DNA of 64,000 nt from an uncultured Flavobacteriales bacterium (lineage in GTDB: Bacteria > Bacteroidota > Bacteroidia > Flavobacteriales_G > Salibacteraceae). The position numbers were made by a program, and so were the translations under genes. Positions 37,994-46,031 of the stretch are shown one piece after another. The notes under the pieces were generated by a model, which saw only the letters and a program-made list of their open reading frames with translations, was not told the DNA's origin and searched no databases. The stretch lies in contig CAKZKD010000005.1 of NCBI GenBank assembly GCA_937121175.1, forward strand, positions 310,001-374,000, given 5' to 3'. The first letter of the stretch is position 1; each line of letters begins with the position of its first letter.

Positions 37994-38716
37994 TTACGCA
38001 AAAATGGCCAACTGGCCTTTAAAGTTTCTTGAAATGGGAATTATACGGCTATCCACCAACAACTGTGAGCCACTATATTGTTCAATGTAGTTTGTGTTTA
38101 CAACAAAAAAGCGATTTACTCTTACGAAAGAGTCCGGTAGTTCTTGCATAATATTCTTGAGCGTATCTCGGCGTGTGTAGTGGCCATCAATCGCAATTAT
38201 ATCCAAATAATTTTTTTGTGTTTGAATCAACTGAATTTCACTCGGGTGAACCGATTTAGCTCCAAACCTACCTTTGACTAGGATACTATTTTGCTTGTTT
38301 ACATCAACCATAAGTATCGCCATCCGCAAATCCTCATTTTTTACCGGTTTGTAAAAAAAACCATTAGGCTGTACGGTAAGTACTTTCGCCATTTGCTTTT
38401 CGTTGAGTTTATCAGCAAGTAAAATGAACGCCTTATTTCGCTGTTTCATAATTCCCACTAATTCAAAAGCAGAAATATCACCGCTAGCAGCGACATCAAT
38501 TATAGCGAATTGGAAATCCCAATTACCCTCACTCAAAAAATCGTTAATGGAATGGAACAATGCAACATAGCGGAATCCTTGTTTTCTAAAAAAACGCCGC
38601 CGTTCAGCAGCAGCAAAACGGTCTGTTTCAATGATTACAATACTCTTATCCTTCCCACTCATTACATTGCCTAAAATTGCTCTGGCACTTACCAAAACAT
38701 TAGAATCTAAACTCAA
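37994..38716 (-). CDS. LytTR response regulator with partly degenerate receiver (7TM-LuxR cassette)
   Basis: A 240-residue protein: receiver-like domain (about 25-135) and LytTR domain (about 140-240) with TQKNYLDIIA, LPDSFVRVNRFFVVN and IIPISRNFKG. Compared with canonical paralogues, the phospho-Asp (AIIDVAA) and the Lys (FYKPVK) remain. The acidic pair reads ET (VIIETDR) and the switch Thr is Ala (FILLADK), so normal phosphorylation is doubtful. An internal ATG 18 codons on (38662, MSGKDKSIVIIE) is an equally good start and would give a receiver of usual length. Immediately upstream of collar gene 2. Confidence 0.86.
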   Translation of the reverse strand: MSLDSNVLVSARAILGNVMSGKDKSIVIIETDRFAAAERRRFFRKQGFRYVALFHSINDFLSEGNWDFQFAIIDVAASGDISAFELVGIMKQRNKAFILLADKLNEKQMAKVLTVQPNGFFYKPVKNEDLRMAILMVDVNKQNSILVKGRFGAKSVHPSEIQLIQTQKNYLDIIAIDGHYTRRDTLKNIMQELPDSFVRVNRFFVVNTNYIEQYSGSQLLVDSRIIPISRNFKGQLAIFA

Positions 38717-38872
38717 TCAGATTATCGACAACGTTAAAATATTTGAAGCAGAAAGCCCATAAATCATGGTGATAGGAAACGGGTGGTTTTTATTTTTAAT
38801 CAGCAAATACACTGAAAAACAATAAGATAAAAAACAAACTGGGTCCGTACGTATGTTCTCGCTTGGCACCTA
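38717..38872. other. 156-base gap between 7TM-LuxR and LytTR genes
   Basis: Probably holds a promoter for the LytTR-collar 2 pair. I see no clear -33/-7 pair, terminator or repeat in it. Confidence 0.3.
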
Positions 38873-40288
38873 TTATTCAGAGGGTGGACTAAAATTTAAG
38901 TATAAATAGCCAGCGTCGCGCTTCGATTTTACATCGAGTTTATTGAAAATATTCCGTACATGGAACTTCACTGTATTTTCAGAAATAAACTGTTCTTCGG
39001 CAATTTTCTTGTTTAGTTTACCTGCTGATATTTCACGTAAAATTTCGATTTCTTTATTGGTTAACGCAAACTTCTTTTGGAGTTCTCTTTCTAATTGCAC
39101 ACCAATTTCATTTGACTTTCTATTTAGTTTAATCCTATCTGTATAATCCTTCAATTTTTGACGCATTTGATTGTTCTCATCGGCTAAAGTCTTAGCTTGA
39201 TACATAATGGCGTATGTAAAAACAACCATTTCTATTACAGAACCAGCTTTATAGGTCCAAAGCGGCAATCCCAAACCGTGAATACCTAAATGAGGGCTTA
39301 TGTAAAAATCATGTGCAAATAAAAGAGGCACTCCATAAGCTAATGCCAGAATTTTCGCGTAAATCGATTTGTTCCAGAGCAAGATTCCTGCTATCCAAAA
39401 AACATCGCAAGAAAGTAACAGCAAGATTGATATGGAAGAAAAGGCATATTTGTTACCCGTAGATATAAAAATTGCAATACAAGCAAAGGCAAGTACAATG
39501 AATCCAATTCCAACTTTTCTGAGCTGAGGCAGTTCTTTTTTTAAGTTCAAATAGCTCGTGGTAAAAAGTACCGCAGCTATGGGCAAAATGGAATTAATAA
39601 AAGGCTCCACAGATTCAGTTATAATACCGTTTCCAAATATCAACAACACCAAGCCGTCTTTGTATAGTACATTCATTGACAGACCGACAACCATTAAGGT
39701 ATATTGCAAATAGGTAATATTTCTAAAAGATAAATAGGAGAAAAGATTGATTAAAATAATACAGAGTACAATACCTATATAAATTCCGATTATCATTCGA
39801 CTTGTCGCCTCTTCTTCAAAGTAGTCATCAGATTTTAATATTTCGATTGGGATTCTGGCTTCAAGCAAGCAATTAACCTTTATAAATAGTGTTCGACTTT
39901 CTGTCGAAGGAGGTATTTTATAGGTCTGAAATCGTTTTTTGGGTAAAGGTAAAATCTCTCTAGTATTCTCATAAAGGTTGGTCCGAGACAAATGCGCTTC
40001 TGGAAGCGTAATAATTAAACTCGATTGAGTTGCTTCTAACTCAACTTTAAACCAATAAACACCGTTATCAAGGCCGTTATAAATCCTCTCGTTAAAAGGT
40101 TCCCAACTTTTATTTTTTTGAACCTCCTTTAGGGTAATGTCTTGATGAGTGTAGGATATTTTCTGCGCAAATACACTATTAACACAAAACATCAAACAGA
40201 AACCCAAATACCAGCGCTTTGGTTTGCTCAAATTGCAGAAAACGGAGGGTATTAATAAATTCAATTGAAGTTTTATTTCGAGTCTCAA
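38873..40288 (-). CDS. 7TM (7TMR-DISM-like) membrane protein with LuxR-type DNA-binding domain
   Basis: A 471-residue membrane regulator. After a signal-like segment (FCLMFCVNSVFAQ, about residues 30-42) comes an extracytoplasmic beta-rich domain (about 45-150; NGVYWFKVELE, LPEAHLSRTNLYEN) like the DISMED2 sensor domain. Then follow about seven membrane helices (about 153-370). A short coiled coil leads to a C-terminal LuxR-type helix-turn-helix (about 405-465; FALTNKEIEILREISAGKLN, FISENTVKFHVRNIFNKLDV). So a sensor and a DNA-binding output are joined in one membrane-bound protein. The start is TTG and uncertain. It heads the cassette with the LytTR gene at 37994 and collar gene 2. Confidence 0.85.
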   Translation of the reverse strand: MRLEIKLQLNLLIPSVFCNLSKPKRWYLGFCLMFCVNSVFAQKISYTHQDITLKEVQKNKSWEPFNERIYNGLDNGVYWFKVELEATQSSLIITLPEAHLSRTNLYENTREILPLPKKRFQTYKIPPSTESRTLFIKVNCLLEARIPIEILKSDDYFEEEATSRMIIGIYIGIVLCIILINLFSYLSFRNITYLQYTLMVVGLSMNVLYKDGLVLLIFGNGIITESVEPFINSILPIAAVLFTTSYLNLKKELPQLRKVGIGFIVLAFACIAIFISTGNKYAFSSISILLLLSCDVFWIAGILLWNKSIYAKILALAYGVPLLFAHDFYISPHLGIHGLGLPLWTYKAGSVIEMVVFTYAIMYQAKTLADENNQMRQKLKDYTDRIKLNRKSNEIGVQLERELQKKFALTNKEIEILREISAGKLNKKIAEEQFISENTVKFHVRNIFNKLDVKSKRDAGYLYLNFSPPSE

Positions 40289-40381
40289 TATTACTTCAAA
40301 AATTCATTTTTTGCACATCAAAATCAGTTGGAACTATATCAACTACACACTTGGATTATCTAATAATAAGAAACCTGAAGT

Positions 40382-40395
40382 TGGAGGAACCTCCA
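40382..40395. repeat. Small inverted repeat after collar gene 3
   Basis: TGGAGG (40382-40387) and CCTCCA (40390-40395) flank AA, 11 bases beyond the collar 3 stop (minus strand). No T-run follows. It may be a weak hairpin that separates collar 3 from the 7TM-LuxR gene. Confidence 0.35.
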
Positions 40396-40406
40396 TCGAA
40401 TAAAAG

Positions 40407-41357
40407 CTAATATACACGCATGATATAGGCGAGTGTGTAGTAAGGCGGACGGTTTTCATGATGCCCACCTCCGCCAGCGAATCCTACACCTATTGTGTGA
40501 CTATGATCCCCGACTGACGCGGTAGATCGATTCGTCTTCCATTGAGCAATATCCGGACAAGATACCGTATTATCATTATCGTTAATATTATGGATTTGTT
40601 TTTTATACCCCCAGAATTTGTGCCTATGATTGCCACTTGAAGAAGACGTTGCCGTATGGGTATGACTTGGTATTTGACTTATTGTTAGTTTAACACTATC
40701 CATACCTCCAGATTTACCTACTGTAGTGCCTGCAGTGCTTAAAGACCCCGGATTAATATATTCTGAATCACCCGGATCATACCCAACAACAAATCGACCC
40801 CTTAAGTCTGGTGTTTTATAACCGTTGGAAGTAGTGCCATCACATAGGACCCAGCCGATAGGAGCGACCTTACCACTCCACATAACAATTGTTCCAAGCA
40901 CCGCTACCCCCTTTCCAATGAACTCATCGGCTTTTACTTTACCTACTACTTCCAATTTTTTAGTAGGATTATTGGTTCCAATACCAATTCGACCATGCTT
41001 AAGGCTTGGAGCGGTCATAGTTGTCATGTGAGCCGTATCAGTATTAGAATTCGTTCGATATTCTGTCTTCCAAGAATTCATAGCATACCACTTTTTATTC
41101 CCGTTCGAGCCATTTCCGTAACCTACAAACAGAATGTCCAAATCAGTATCATACACCATCATTCCTTGAGAGAATCCAGCTCCAGAACTCATAGCTTCTC
41201 TTTGAACTGTAGTAAGCCTTGGAATCAATAAACCTTTATTCGTTGCGTTAATGTCTAAAACAGCAGCACTATCTGGGAAGGGGTTATTAATTCCTACTTG
41301 CCCGTTAATTGCACTACAACCAAAAACTAATACTAAGAAAAACAAAAACCTAATCAT
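40407..41357 (-). CDS. Secreted collar-domain protein 3 (kinase cassette 1)
   Basis: A 316-residue exported protein (signal peptide about 1-19, ending INGQ). The N-module is conserved (VGINNPFPDSAAVLDINATN, LTTVQREAMSSGAGFSQG, YDTDLDILFVGYGNG, HGRIGIGTNNPTKKLEV). The collar-like domain has GTIVMWSGKVAPIGWVLCDG and TPDLRGRFVVGYDPG. The tip carries SHTHTATSSSSGNHRHKFWG, then the motif DNDNTVSCPDIAQW shared in form with copies 4-6, and SVGDHSHTIGVGFAGGGG before HENRPPYYTLAYIMRVY. Last of three collar genes in a row; the gap from copy 4 is 13 bases. Confidence 0.8.
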   Translation of the reverse strand: MIRFLFFLVLVFGCSAINGQVGINNPFPDSAAVLDINATNKGLLIPRLTTVQREAMSSGAGFSQGMMVYDTDLDILFVGYGNGSNGNKKWYAMNSWKTEYRTNSNTDTAHMTTMTAPSLKHGRIGIGTNNPTKKLEVVGKVKADEFIGKGVAVLGTIVMWSGKVAPIGWVLCDGTTSNGYKTPDLRGRFVVGYDPGDSEYINPGSLSTAGTTVGKSGGMDSVKLTISQIPSHTHTATSSSSGNHRHKFWGYKKQIHNINDNDNTVSCPDIAQWKTNRSTASVGDHSHTIGVGFAGGGGHHENRPPYYTLAYIMRVY

Positions 41358-41370
41358 CTCAACATTGTAT

Positions 41371-42351
41371 TTACTTGACCCTCATTATATAAGCCAATGC
41401 GTAATATGGGGGTCTATTTTCGTGCTTAACATCTCCCCCAGTGTTGTTTACCGTAATACTATGATTATGGCTTCCCTCGTAGAATGTTTGTTGGGTGATA
41501 CTCCAGTTCCTTGAATCGGGGCAGGAAACTTCATTATCATCATCACATATATTACTTCCTTGCCTTTGATAACCTTCAAAGAAATGAGAATGTCCACCGG
41601 CATTACTGGAACTAGCATTATGAACGTGTGAAGGCATCTCACTTAAGCTGAGCCTAACACTATCTTCTCCGCCCGTGTTCCCAATTGGCGAAAAATTTTT
41701 ACTACTTAATTCACCAGGTTCTGAGTAACGAGAATCACCCGAATTATATCCAACTACAAACCTCCCACGTAAATCCGGTGTTTTAAAACCGTCTTTTACA
41801 CTTCCATCGCAAATTGCCCAGCCAGTTGGCGCTATTTTCCCACTCCATAACATTATGGTTCCTAGTGGAAATGCACCTCGACCAATAAATTCGGTAGCTT
41901 TTATGGTTCCATTTGCTTCTAATTTTTTAGTAGGCTGAGAAATTCCTATACCAACATTTCCATGATTTACTCCTGAAGAGGTCATGGTTGTTAGGTGAGC
42001 TTGGCTGCTATTTCCAGCTGTTCTATATTCAGACTCCCATGGGTTAAGAGCATACCACTTATTGCTATTTTGTCCGTTTCCGTATCCAACGAATAAAATA
42101 TCCAAATCAGTATCGTACACTATCATTCCTTGAGCAAATCCACTTGCGGCCATTATTTCTCTTTGCGCAGTTGTTAACCTTGGAACCAAAAAACCTTTAT
42201 CTGAAGATGATATATCCACAATAGCATTGGAATCTGGCATCGTGTTATTTATCCCAATTTGCGATTTAGCTCTCCCAAAAAACATAACGACAAGCAGAAT
42301 TGGAAAGAATACCCTGCACCTATTTTGTCTTTTTATTTTTAATCGGACCAT
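41371..42351 (-). CDS. Secreted collar-domain protein 4 (kinase cassette 1)
   Basis: A 326-residue exported protein; signal peptide about 1-30 (basic start, ending GRAKSQ). The N-module is slightly more diverged than in the other copies (IGINNTMPDSNAIVDISSSD, LTTAQREIMAASGFAQG, IVYDTDLDILFVGYGNGQ). The collar-like domain has GTIMLWSGKIAPTGWAICDG and TPDLRGRFVVGYNSG. The tip has SHVHNASSSNAGGHSHFFEG, DDDNEVSCPDSRNW and GSHNHSITVNNTGGDVK, ending HENRPPYYALAYIMRVK. The gaps to copies 5 and 3 are 8 and 13 bases, so all three are one transcript. Confidence 0.8.
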   Translation of the reverse strand: MVRLKIKRQNRCRVFFPILLVVMFFGRAKSQIGINNTMPDSNAIVDISSSDKGFLVPRLTTAQREIMAASGFAQGMIVYDTDLDILFVGYGNGQNSNKWYALNPWESEYRTAGNSSQAHLTTMTSSGVNHGNVGIGISQPTKKLEANGTIKATEFIGRGAFPLGTIMLWSGKIAPTGWAICDGSVKDGFKTPDLRGRFVVGYNSGDSRYSEPGELSSKNFSPIGNTGGEDSVRLSLSEMPSHVHNASSSNAGGHSHFFEGYQRQGSNICDDDNEVSCPDSRNWSITQQTFYEGSHNHSITVNNTGGDVKHENRPPYYALAYIMRVK

Positions 42352-42359
42352 ATAATGTA

Positions 42360-43304
42360 TTATTCAACCCTCATAATAAAAGCCAACGAATAGTACAATG
42401 GCCTGTTTTCATGATTACCTCCTCCTCCTTGATTACTTATGGTAATCGTATGAGTATGTGTCCCTGCATATTTCGTGTACCTAGTTTCGCTCCAATCACG
42501 GCTATCCGGTGCAGAAATATTATTATTCTCATTGTCGCCTATGTTATTGTACCTTCGATCATAACCTTGAAGAGTGTGTCTATGACCACCTGCAGAGCCA
42601 CAATTTGCTACGTGATTATGACTTGGCAATCCGTTTATAGTAAGCGTTACCATTTTTGCTCCCCCAATTTTGCCCACCGTTACTCCTTTAGTGCTTAACA
42701 AACCTGGTTCAGAATAGTCAGGATTAGATGAATTGTATCCAGCGATAAAGCGACCTTTAAGGTTAGGTGTTTTAAATCCATTATACACTCCTCCATCGCA
42801 CAATTCCCAACCATTAGGTGGAACTGTTCCGCTCCAAAGAAGGATAGAGCCAATAGGTGCAATGCCATTTCCTTCAAAATCCACCGCTTTGACGGTACCG
42901 TTTACCTCCAATTTTTCGGTTGGGTTCGAAACGCCAATCCCTACGTTTCCATGATTAACCAGACCATCGGTCATAGTAGTCATATGTGCAGTGTCAGAAT
43001 TATTATCGGTCCTATATTGAGTTTTCCAAGGGTTGAGAGCGTACCATTTAGAATTACCGCTCCCATATCCAACAAAAAGAACATCAAGATCAATATCGTA
43101 AACCATCATGCCTTGAGAGAATCCATTTCCTGAATTCATAGCTTCTCTTTGCATGGTGGTCATTCTTGGAATAAGCAAACCTTTATTATTGGACTTTAGG
43201 TCTAAAATTGCATTTGTATCAGGAGATGGATTGTTTACACCAACTTGTGCAGCAGTTTCTGCAATTGAAAAGAAAAAAAAAGTAATGTAGACAAATATTC
43301 GCAC
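42360..43304 (-). CDS. Secreted collar-domain protein 5 (kinase cassette 1)
   Basis: A 314-residue exported protein with a GTG start and a very hydrophobic signal peptide (about 1-19, VYITFFFFSIAETAAQ). N-module: VGVNNPSPDTNAILDLKSNN, MTTMQREAMNSGNGFSQG, YDIDLDVLFVGYGSG, HGNVGIGVSNPTEKLEVNG. The collar-like domain has GSILLWSGTVPPNGWELCDG and TPNLKGRFIAGYNSS. The tip has SHNHVANCGSAGGHRHTLQG, ENNNISAPDSRDW and GTHTHTITISNQGGGG, ending HENRPLYYSLAFIMRVE. First of three collar genes. It lies 143 bases downstream of its LytTR gene and probably has its own promoter there. Confidence 0.8.
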   Translation of the reverse strand: MRIFVYITFFFFSIAETAAQVGVNNPSPDTNAILDLKSNNKGLLIPRMTTMQREAMNSGNGFSQGMMVYDIDLDVLFVGYGSGNSKWYALNPWKTQYRTDNNSDTAHMTTMTDGLVNHGNVGIGVSNPTEKLEVNGTVKAVDFEGNGIAPIGSILLWSGTVPPNGWELCDGGVYNGFKTPNLKGRFIAGYNSSNPDYSEPGLLSTKGVTVGKIGGAKMVTLTINGLPSHNHVANCGSAGGHRHTLQGYDRRYNNIGDNENNNISAPDSRDWSETRYTKYAGTHTHTITISNQGGGGNHENRPLYYSLAFIMRVE

Positions 43305-43357
43305 GTACTTGAATTTTCATCAAATATGCCCAAACTCATGGTACACTCACAAAAGAG

Positions 43358-43366
43358 TGGGACGAA
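43358..43366 (-). promoter_or_regulatory. TTCGTCCCA motif upstream of collar gene 5
   Basis: On the minus strand TTCGTCCCA lies 53 bases before the start of collar gene 5. The same nine bases lie 54 bases before collar gene 6, and TTCGTCCC lies upstream of the surface operon at 50849. It may be a start-site-proximal promoter element (flavobacterial -7 boxes are often followed by CGnCC) or an operator. Confidence 0.4.
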
Positions 43367-43447
43367 CTGTTGCTTTTTTTCAATGAAGATGATCAGTATT
43401 TATAAACTGGGCAACATTGGCCAAAACCATAATATTATGATTTTGAC

Positions 43448-44104
43448 TTACTCAAGATTTTTTCTGTAATTCCGAGAAATAGAAATAATTTGATCCTTAA
43501 TTTTCAGTTGGGAGTTTGTTTTCTGGTCAATTAGATCGGTATTTACAACACAAAAACGATTTACTTGAACAAAAGAATCTGGTAATTGCGAAACCATTTC
43601 TTTCAATGAACTCCGATGGTGAAATACCTCATTTACGGTGTGTATATCCAAGTAATTTCGGTCTGTTTTGACAAACAAAATTTCATGAGCCGCAAGTTCC
43701 TTAACTCCATAATTCCCCTGAACCTTAATTTTTGGAGCTTGATTAGAAAATATTATTTGCAACGCGGCCTTTACATCAAAGTCTTTGAATGGTTTTGCAA
43801 TATATCCTTGCGGCTTTAATTGCGCGGCCTTTGCAAGCGTTGAACTATCCTGATTCGCGGTTAAAAAAATAAACGGGATATTTCGACTACTCAACTGTGT
43901 AGCAACATCAAGCCCTGTAAGAGTTCCGGCAAGAAAAATATCTAACAGGGCGGCATCAAATTTCCAATCGGTATTTTCTAAGAATTCTTCTGCGTTATCA
44001 AAAGGCCCTACAGGATTATAACCAAGATTTTTTATTACATCATGAATATGATCACTCACAAAAAACTCATCTTCTAGAATTAATATTGAATTATTTGAAT
44101 TCAT
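43448..44104 (-). CDS. LytTR response regulator, canonical receiver (kinase cassette 1)
   Basis: A 218-residue two-domain regulator. The receiver (about 5-120) has a complete site: acidic pair in SILILEDEFFV, phospho-Asp in AALLDIF, Thr in FIFLTANQD and Lys in YIAKPFKDFD. The LytTR domain (about 125-218) has KTDRNYLDIH, LPDSFVQVNRFCVVN and ISISRNYRK. The frame is open to 44188, but that would overlap the kinase gene; ATG 44104 is the natural start, 31 bases after the kinase stop. It should be the phosphorylation partner of the kinase at 44136 and control collar genes 5, 4 and 3. Confidence 0.92.
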   Translation of the reverse strand: MNSNNSILILEDEFFVSDHIHDVIKNLGYNPVGPFDNAEEFLENTDWKFDAALLDIFLAGTLTGLDVATQLSSRNIPFIFLTANQDSSTLAKAAQLKPQGYIAKPFKDFDVKAALQIIFSNQAPKIKVQGNYGVKELAAHEILFVKTDRNYLDIHTVNEVFHHRSSLKEMVSQLPDSFVQVNRFCVVNTDLIDQKTNSQLKIKDQIISISRNYRKNLE

Positions 44105-44135
44105 GATTGCGGTAATTATTAATCCTCGTTTATTT

Positions 44136-45773
44136 CTATTGAGAAAAAGTGAATTGGTATGTACCCGTTTCATTGTCAACAACAACATCTCTAGCGCTTA
44201 TTTTTCGAATGAGCTTAGCGATAAGACCGGTTCCCATTCCCGAACTTTTTTCTAAATCGAATGTAGAACCGTCTGAATAAAAAAACGTAAATTTTTCTTC
44301 GTTTTTCTTTAAAATAATGTCTATTGCAGAATCTGATACATTTCCGTGACTGAGAGTATTACTTAGCAATTCGTTAAGAATAAGTCCAAAATAAATAGTC
44401 CGCTCATTATTGAGTTGGATCCGTACCAATTTGTAATTTATTTTCCTGTTGAACAAATCGAAACTCTTGTAATAATTAATAATACCTTCAAAATAATCCT
44501 TCAGATCAACTTTTTCTCCATGAGAATTCATGGTGAGCTGCTTATGCAGGGCACTAATCGTATGAACCTTATTAGAAAGCTCGTCAATTAGGTCGTCCGT
44601 GCTTTTTAAGTTTTCTTTCTTCGAGAAACGGAGTAAAGAAATAACCATTTGCAAATTATTTTTAATTCGGTGATTACTTTCTAGCATCAACAGCTCATAA
44701 TTATCCAGCGAAAGTTCTAACTGGTCATTTATCGATGCTATTTTTTTCTTTGATTTGGATTCTCTTTGAAATAAGAAAATTAATACCCCAAGAGATATAA
44801 GGGCAGAAATCAGAAAAGCCAAAATCCCATTTTTTAGAGTAGCTTCTTCTTTTAGTTGAATTTCCTTTTCTCTAGCAATAAATTCGAGCTCTTTTGCTTG
44901 ATTCCTATACTTATCGGTTTCTTGAAGTACCAAGTACGCCGCCATTTGATTGTTATGCGTCTCTCTGTCTTTTTCCCACAAAAATTCTTCTTGTGCAACT
45001 CTCCATTTCAAATACGACAAGGAGTCGTTCTGCGACAAGGCTATCTTCTGAAAAACCTTAGTCACTGCACGGTTAATTGCATACCATTTTTTCGTTTTGG
45101 TAGTTTCCCAGATAAATTTAGTCAAAGAATCTGCCTTCAAAAATTCATTATTATCCGCATATAGATTTGCAATATGTAGTGCAGTTCCAACATAATTCTC
45201 TGTATCCTTCGCTGCTCGAAAAGCTTCCGCAGCTTTATCTAAATACGTATATGCATTGCTTTTTTCTCCATATTGCAGCTCGTAAAAACCAAGTTCTCGT
45301 TCCAAGCCAGCTCTGTGTTCTAGTATATTATATTTCTCCGAATAGGATAAGGCAGAATCTATATAACGCTTAGCTGAATCAATCTGTGACACGATATCAT
45401 CACTATTTGTCTCGTGATATATGGCGGCAATGCGACCAAGTTTACGTACGTGCAATGAAGGGAAATTAGTAGAATTTTCGAGACCAAATAATAGCTCTAA
45501 GCCGGCATCATAATTATCGGTTCTGCGCATCAATTCTGCCAGAGAAATCGAAGTATTTATTCTCTCTTTGTCCCAATTTTCTGCGGTGGAAATTGATATT
45601 GCCTCCTTTAATTTACTACCAGCTTCTGCATAATTTGAAAGACTAATATATTGTTCGGCTGCGTTTAGTAAGTTGTCGAACTCTACTTTTTTAGTTGTTT
45701 CATTGCATTGCCCTGAAAAATTAATCAAGAACAGAAAAACACAAATTATGACAATGAATCGATTTATTTTCAC
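44136..45773 (-). CDS. Sensor histidine kinase, TPR-like sensor plus HisKA_2 (kinase cassette 1)
   Basis: A 545-residue membrane kinase with a GTG start. The signal peptide (about 1-22) is followed by an exported helical-repeat region of TPR type (about 30-300; repeated 'A...Y....A' helices such as AEQYISLSNYAEAGSKLKEA). One membrane helix lies at about 308-330 (ILAFLISALISLGVLIFLF). The HisKA_2-type phosphoacceptor is ESNHRIKNNLQMVISLLRF (His near residue 367). The ATPase domain has the N box LILNELLSNTLSHG and the G box GMGTGLIAKL. The ligand is unknown; TPR sensors often read peptides or proteins. It precedes its regulator by 31 bases. Confidence 0.9.
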   Translation of the reverse strand: MKINRFIVIICVFLFLINFSGQCNETTKKVEFDNLLNAAEQYISLSNYAEAGSKLKEAISISTAENWDKERINTSISLAELMRRTDNYDAGLELLFGLENSTNFPSLHVRKLGRIAAIYHETNSDDIVSQIDSAKRYIDSALSYSEKYNILEHRAGLERELGFYELQYGEKSNAYTYLDKAAEAFRAAKDTENYVGTALHIANLYADNNEFLKADSLTKFIWETTKTKKWYAINRAVTKVFQKIALSQNDSLSYLKWRVAQEEFLWEKDRETHNNQMAAYLVLQETDKYRNQAKELEFIAREKEIQLKEEATLKNGILAFLISALISLGVLIFLFQRESKSKKKIASINDQLELSLDNYELLMLESNHRIKNNLQMVISLLRFSKKENLKSTDDLIDELSNKVHTISALHKQLTMNSHGEKVDLKDYFEGIINYYKSFDLFNRKINYKLVRIQLNNERTIYFGLILNELLSNTLSHGNVSDSAIDIILKKNEEKFTFFYSDGSTFDLEKSSGMGTGLIAKLIRKISARDVVVDNETGTYQFTFSQ

Positions 45774-45894
45774 CCTTCTTTTGATATCAAAACTTACTTA
45801 ATTCTCTAGGATACAAACTAAACCTTATTCCTTCTAAATAGATTAACGATAGTTGCAAAGAATACAAATAAATAAACGATTTCATTCTGCAACC

Positions 45895-45943
45895 TTTGGG
45901 CAAATCGGAATACTCGATTTATAAAACAGAAGTTTTGCCCAAA
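45895..45943. promoter_or_regulatory. Long-spaced inverted repeat TTTGGGCAAA upstream of kinase 1
   Basis: TTTGGGCAAA (45895-45904) and its exact complement TTTGCCCAAA (45934-45943) lie in the 258-base gap between collar gene 6 and kinase gene 1, spaced 39 bases start to start. A shorter version (TGCCCAAA 43327-43334; TGGGCAA 43408-43414) lies in the gap upstream of collar gene 5. This suggests a regulator site shared within cassette 1. Confidence 0.45.
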
Positions 45944-46031
45944 CCTATGATAAAGATTTAACCGACGAATAATGAAAAAACTATTAGAAATTGTAGCTAA
46001 CTAAAAACTTGAGCAGAGTTCGCTTAAAATC

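Noticed and set aside
45774-46031. Small RNA or tRNA gene in the 258-base gap
   Set aside because: No cloverleaf or strong hairpin with a T-run is visible; only the spaced TTTGGGCAAA arms stand out.
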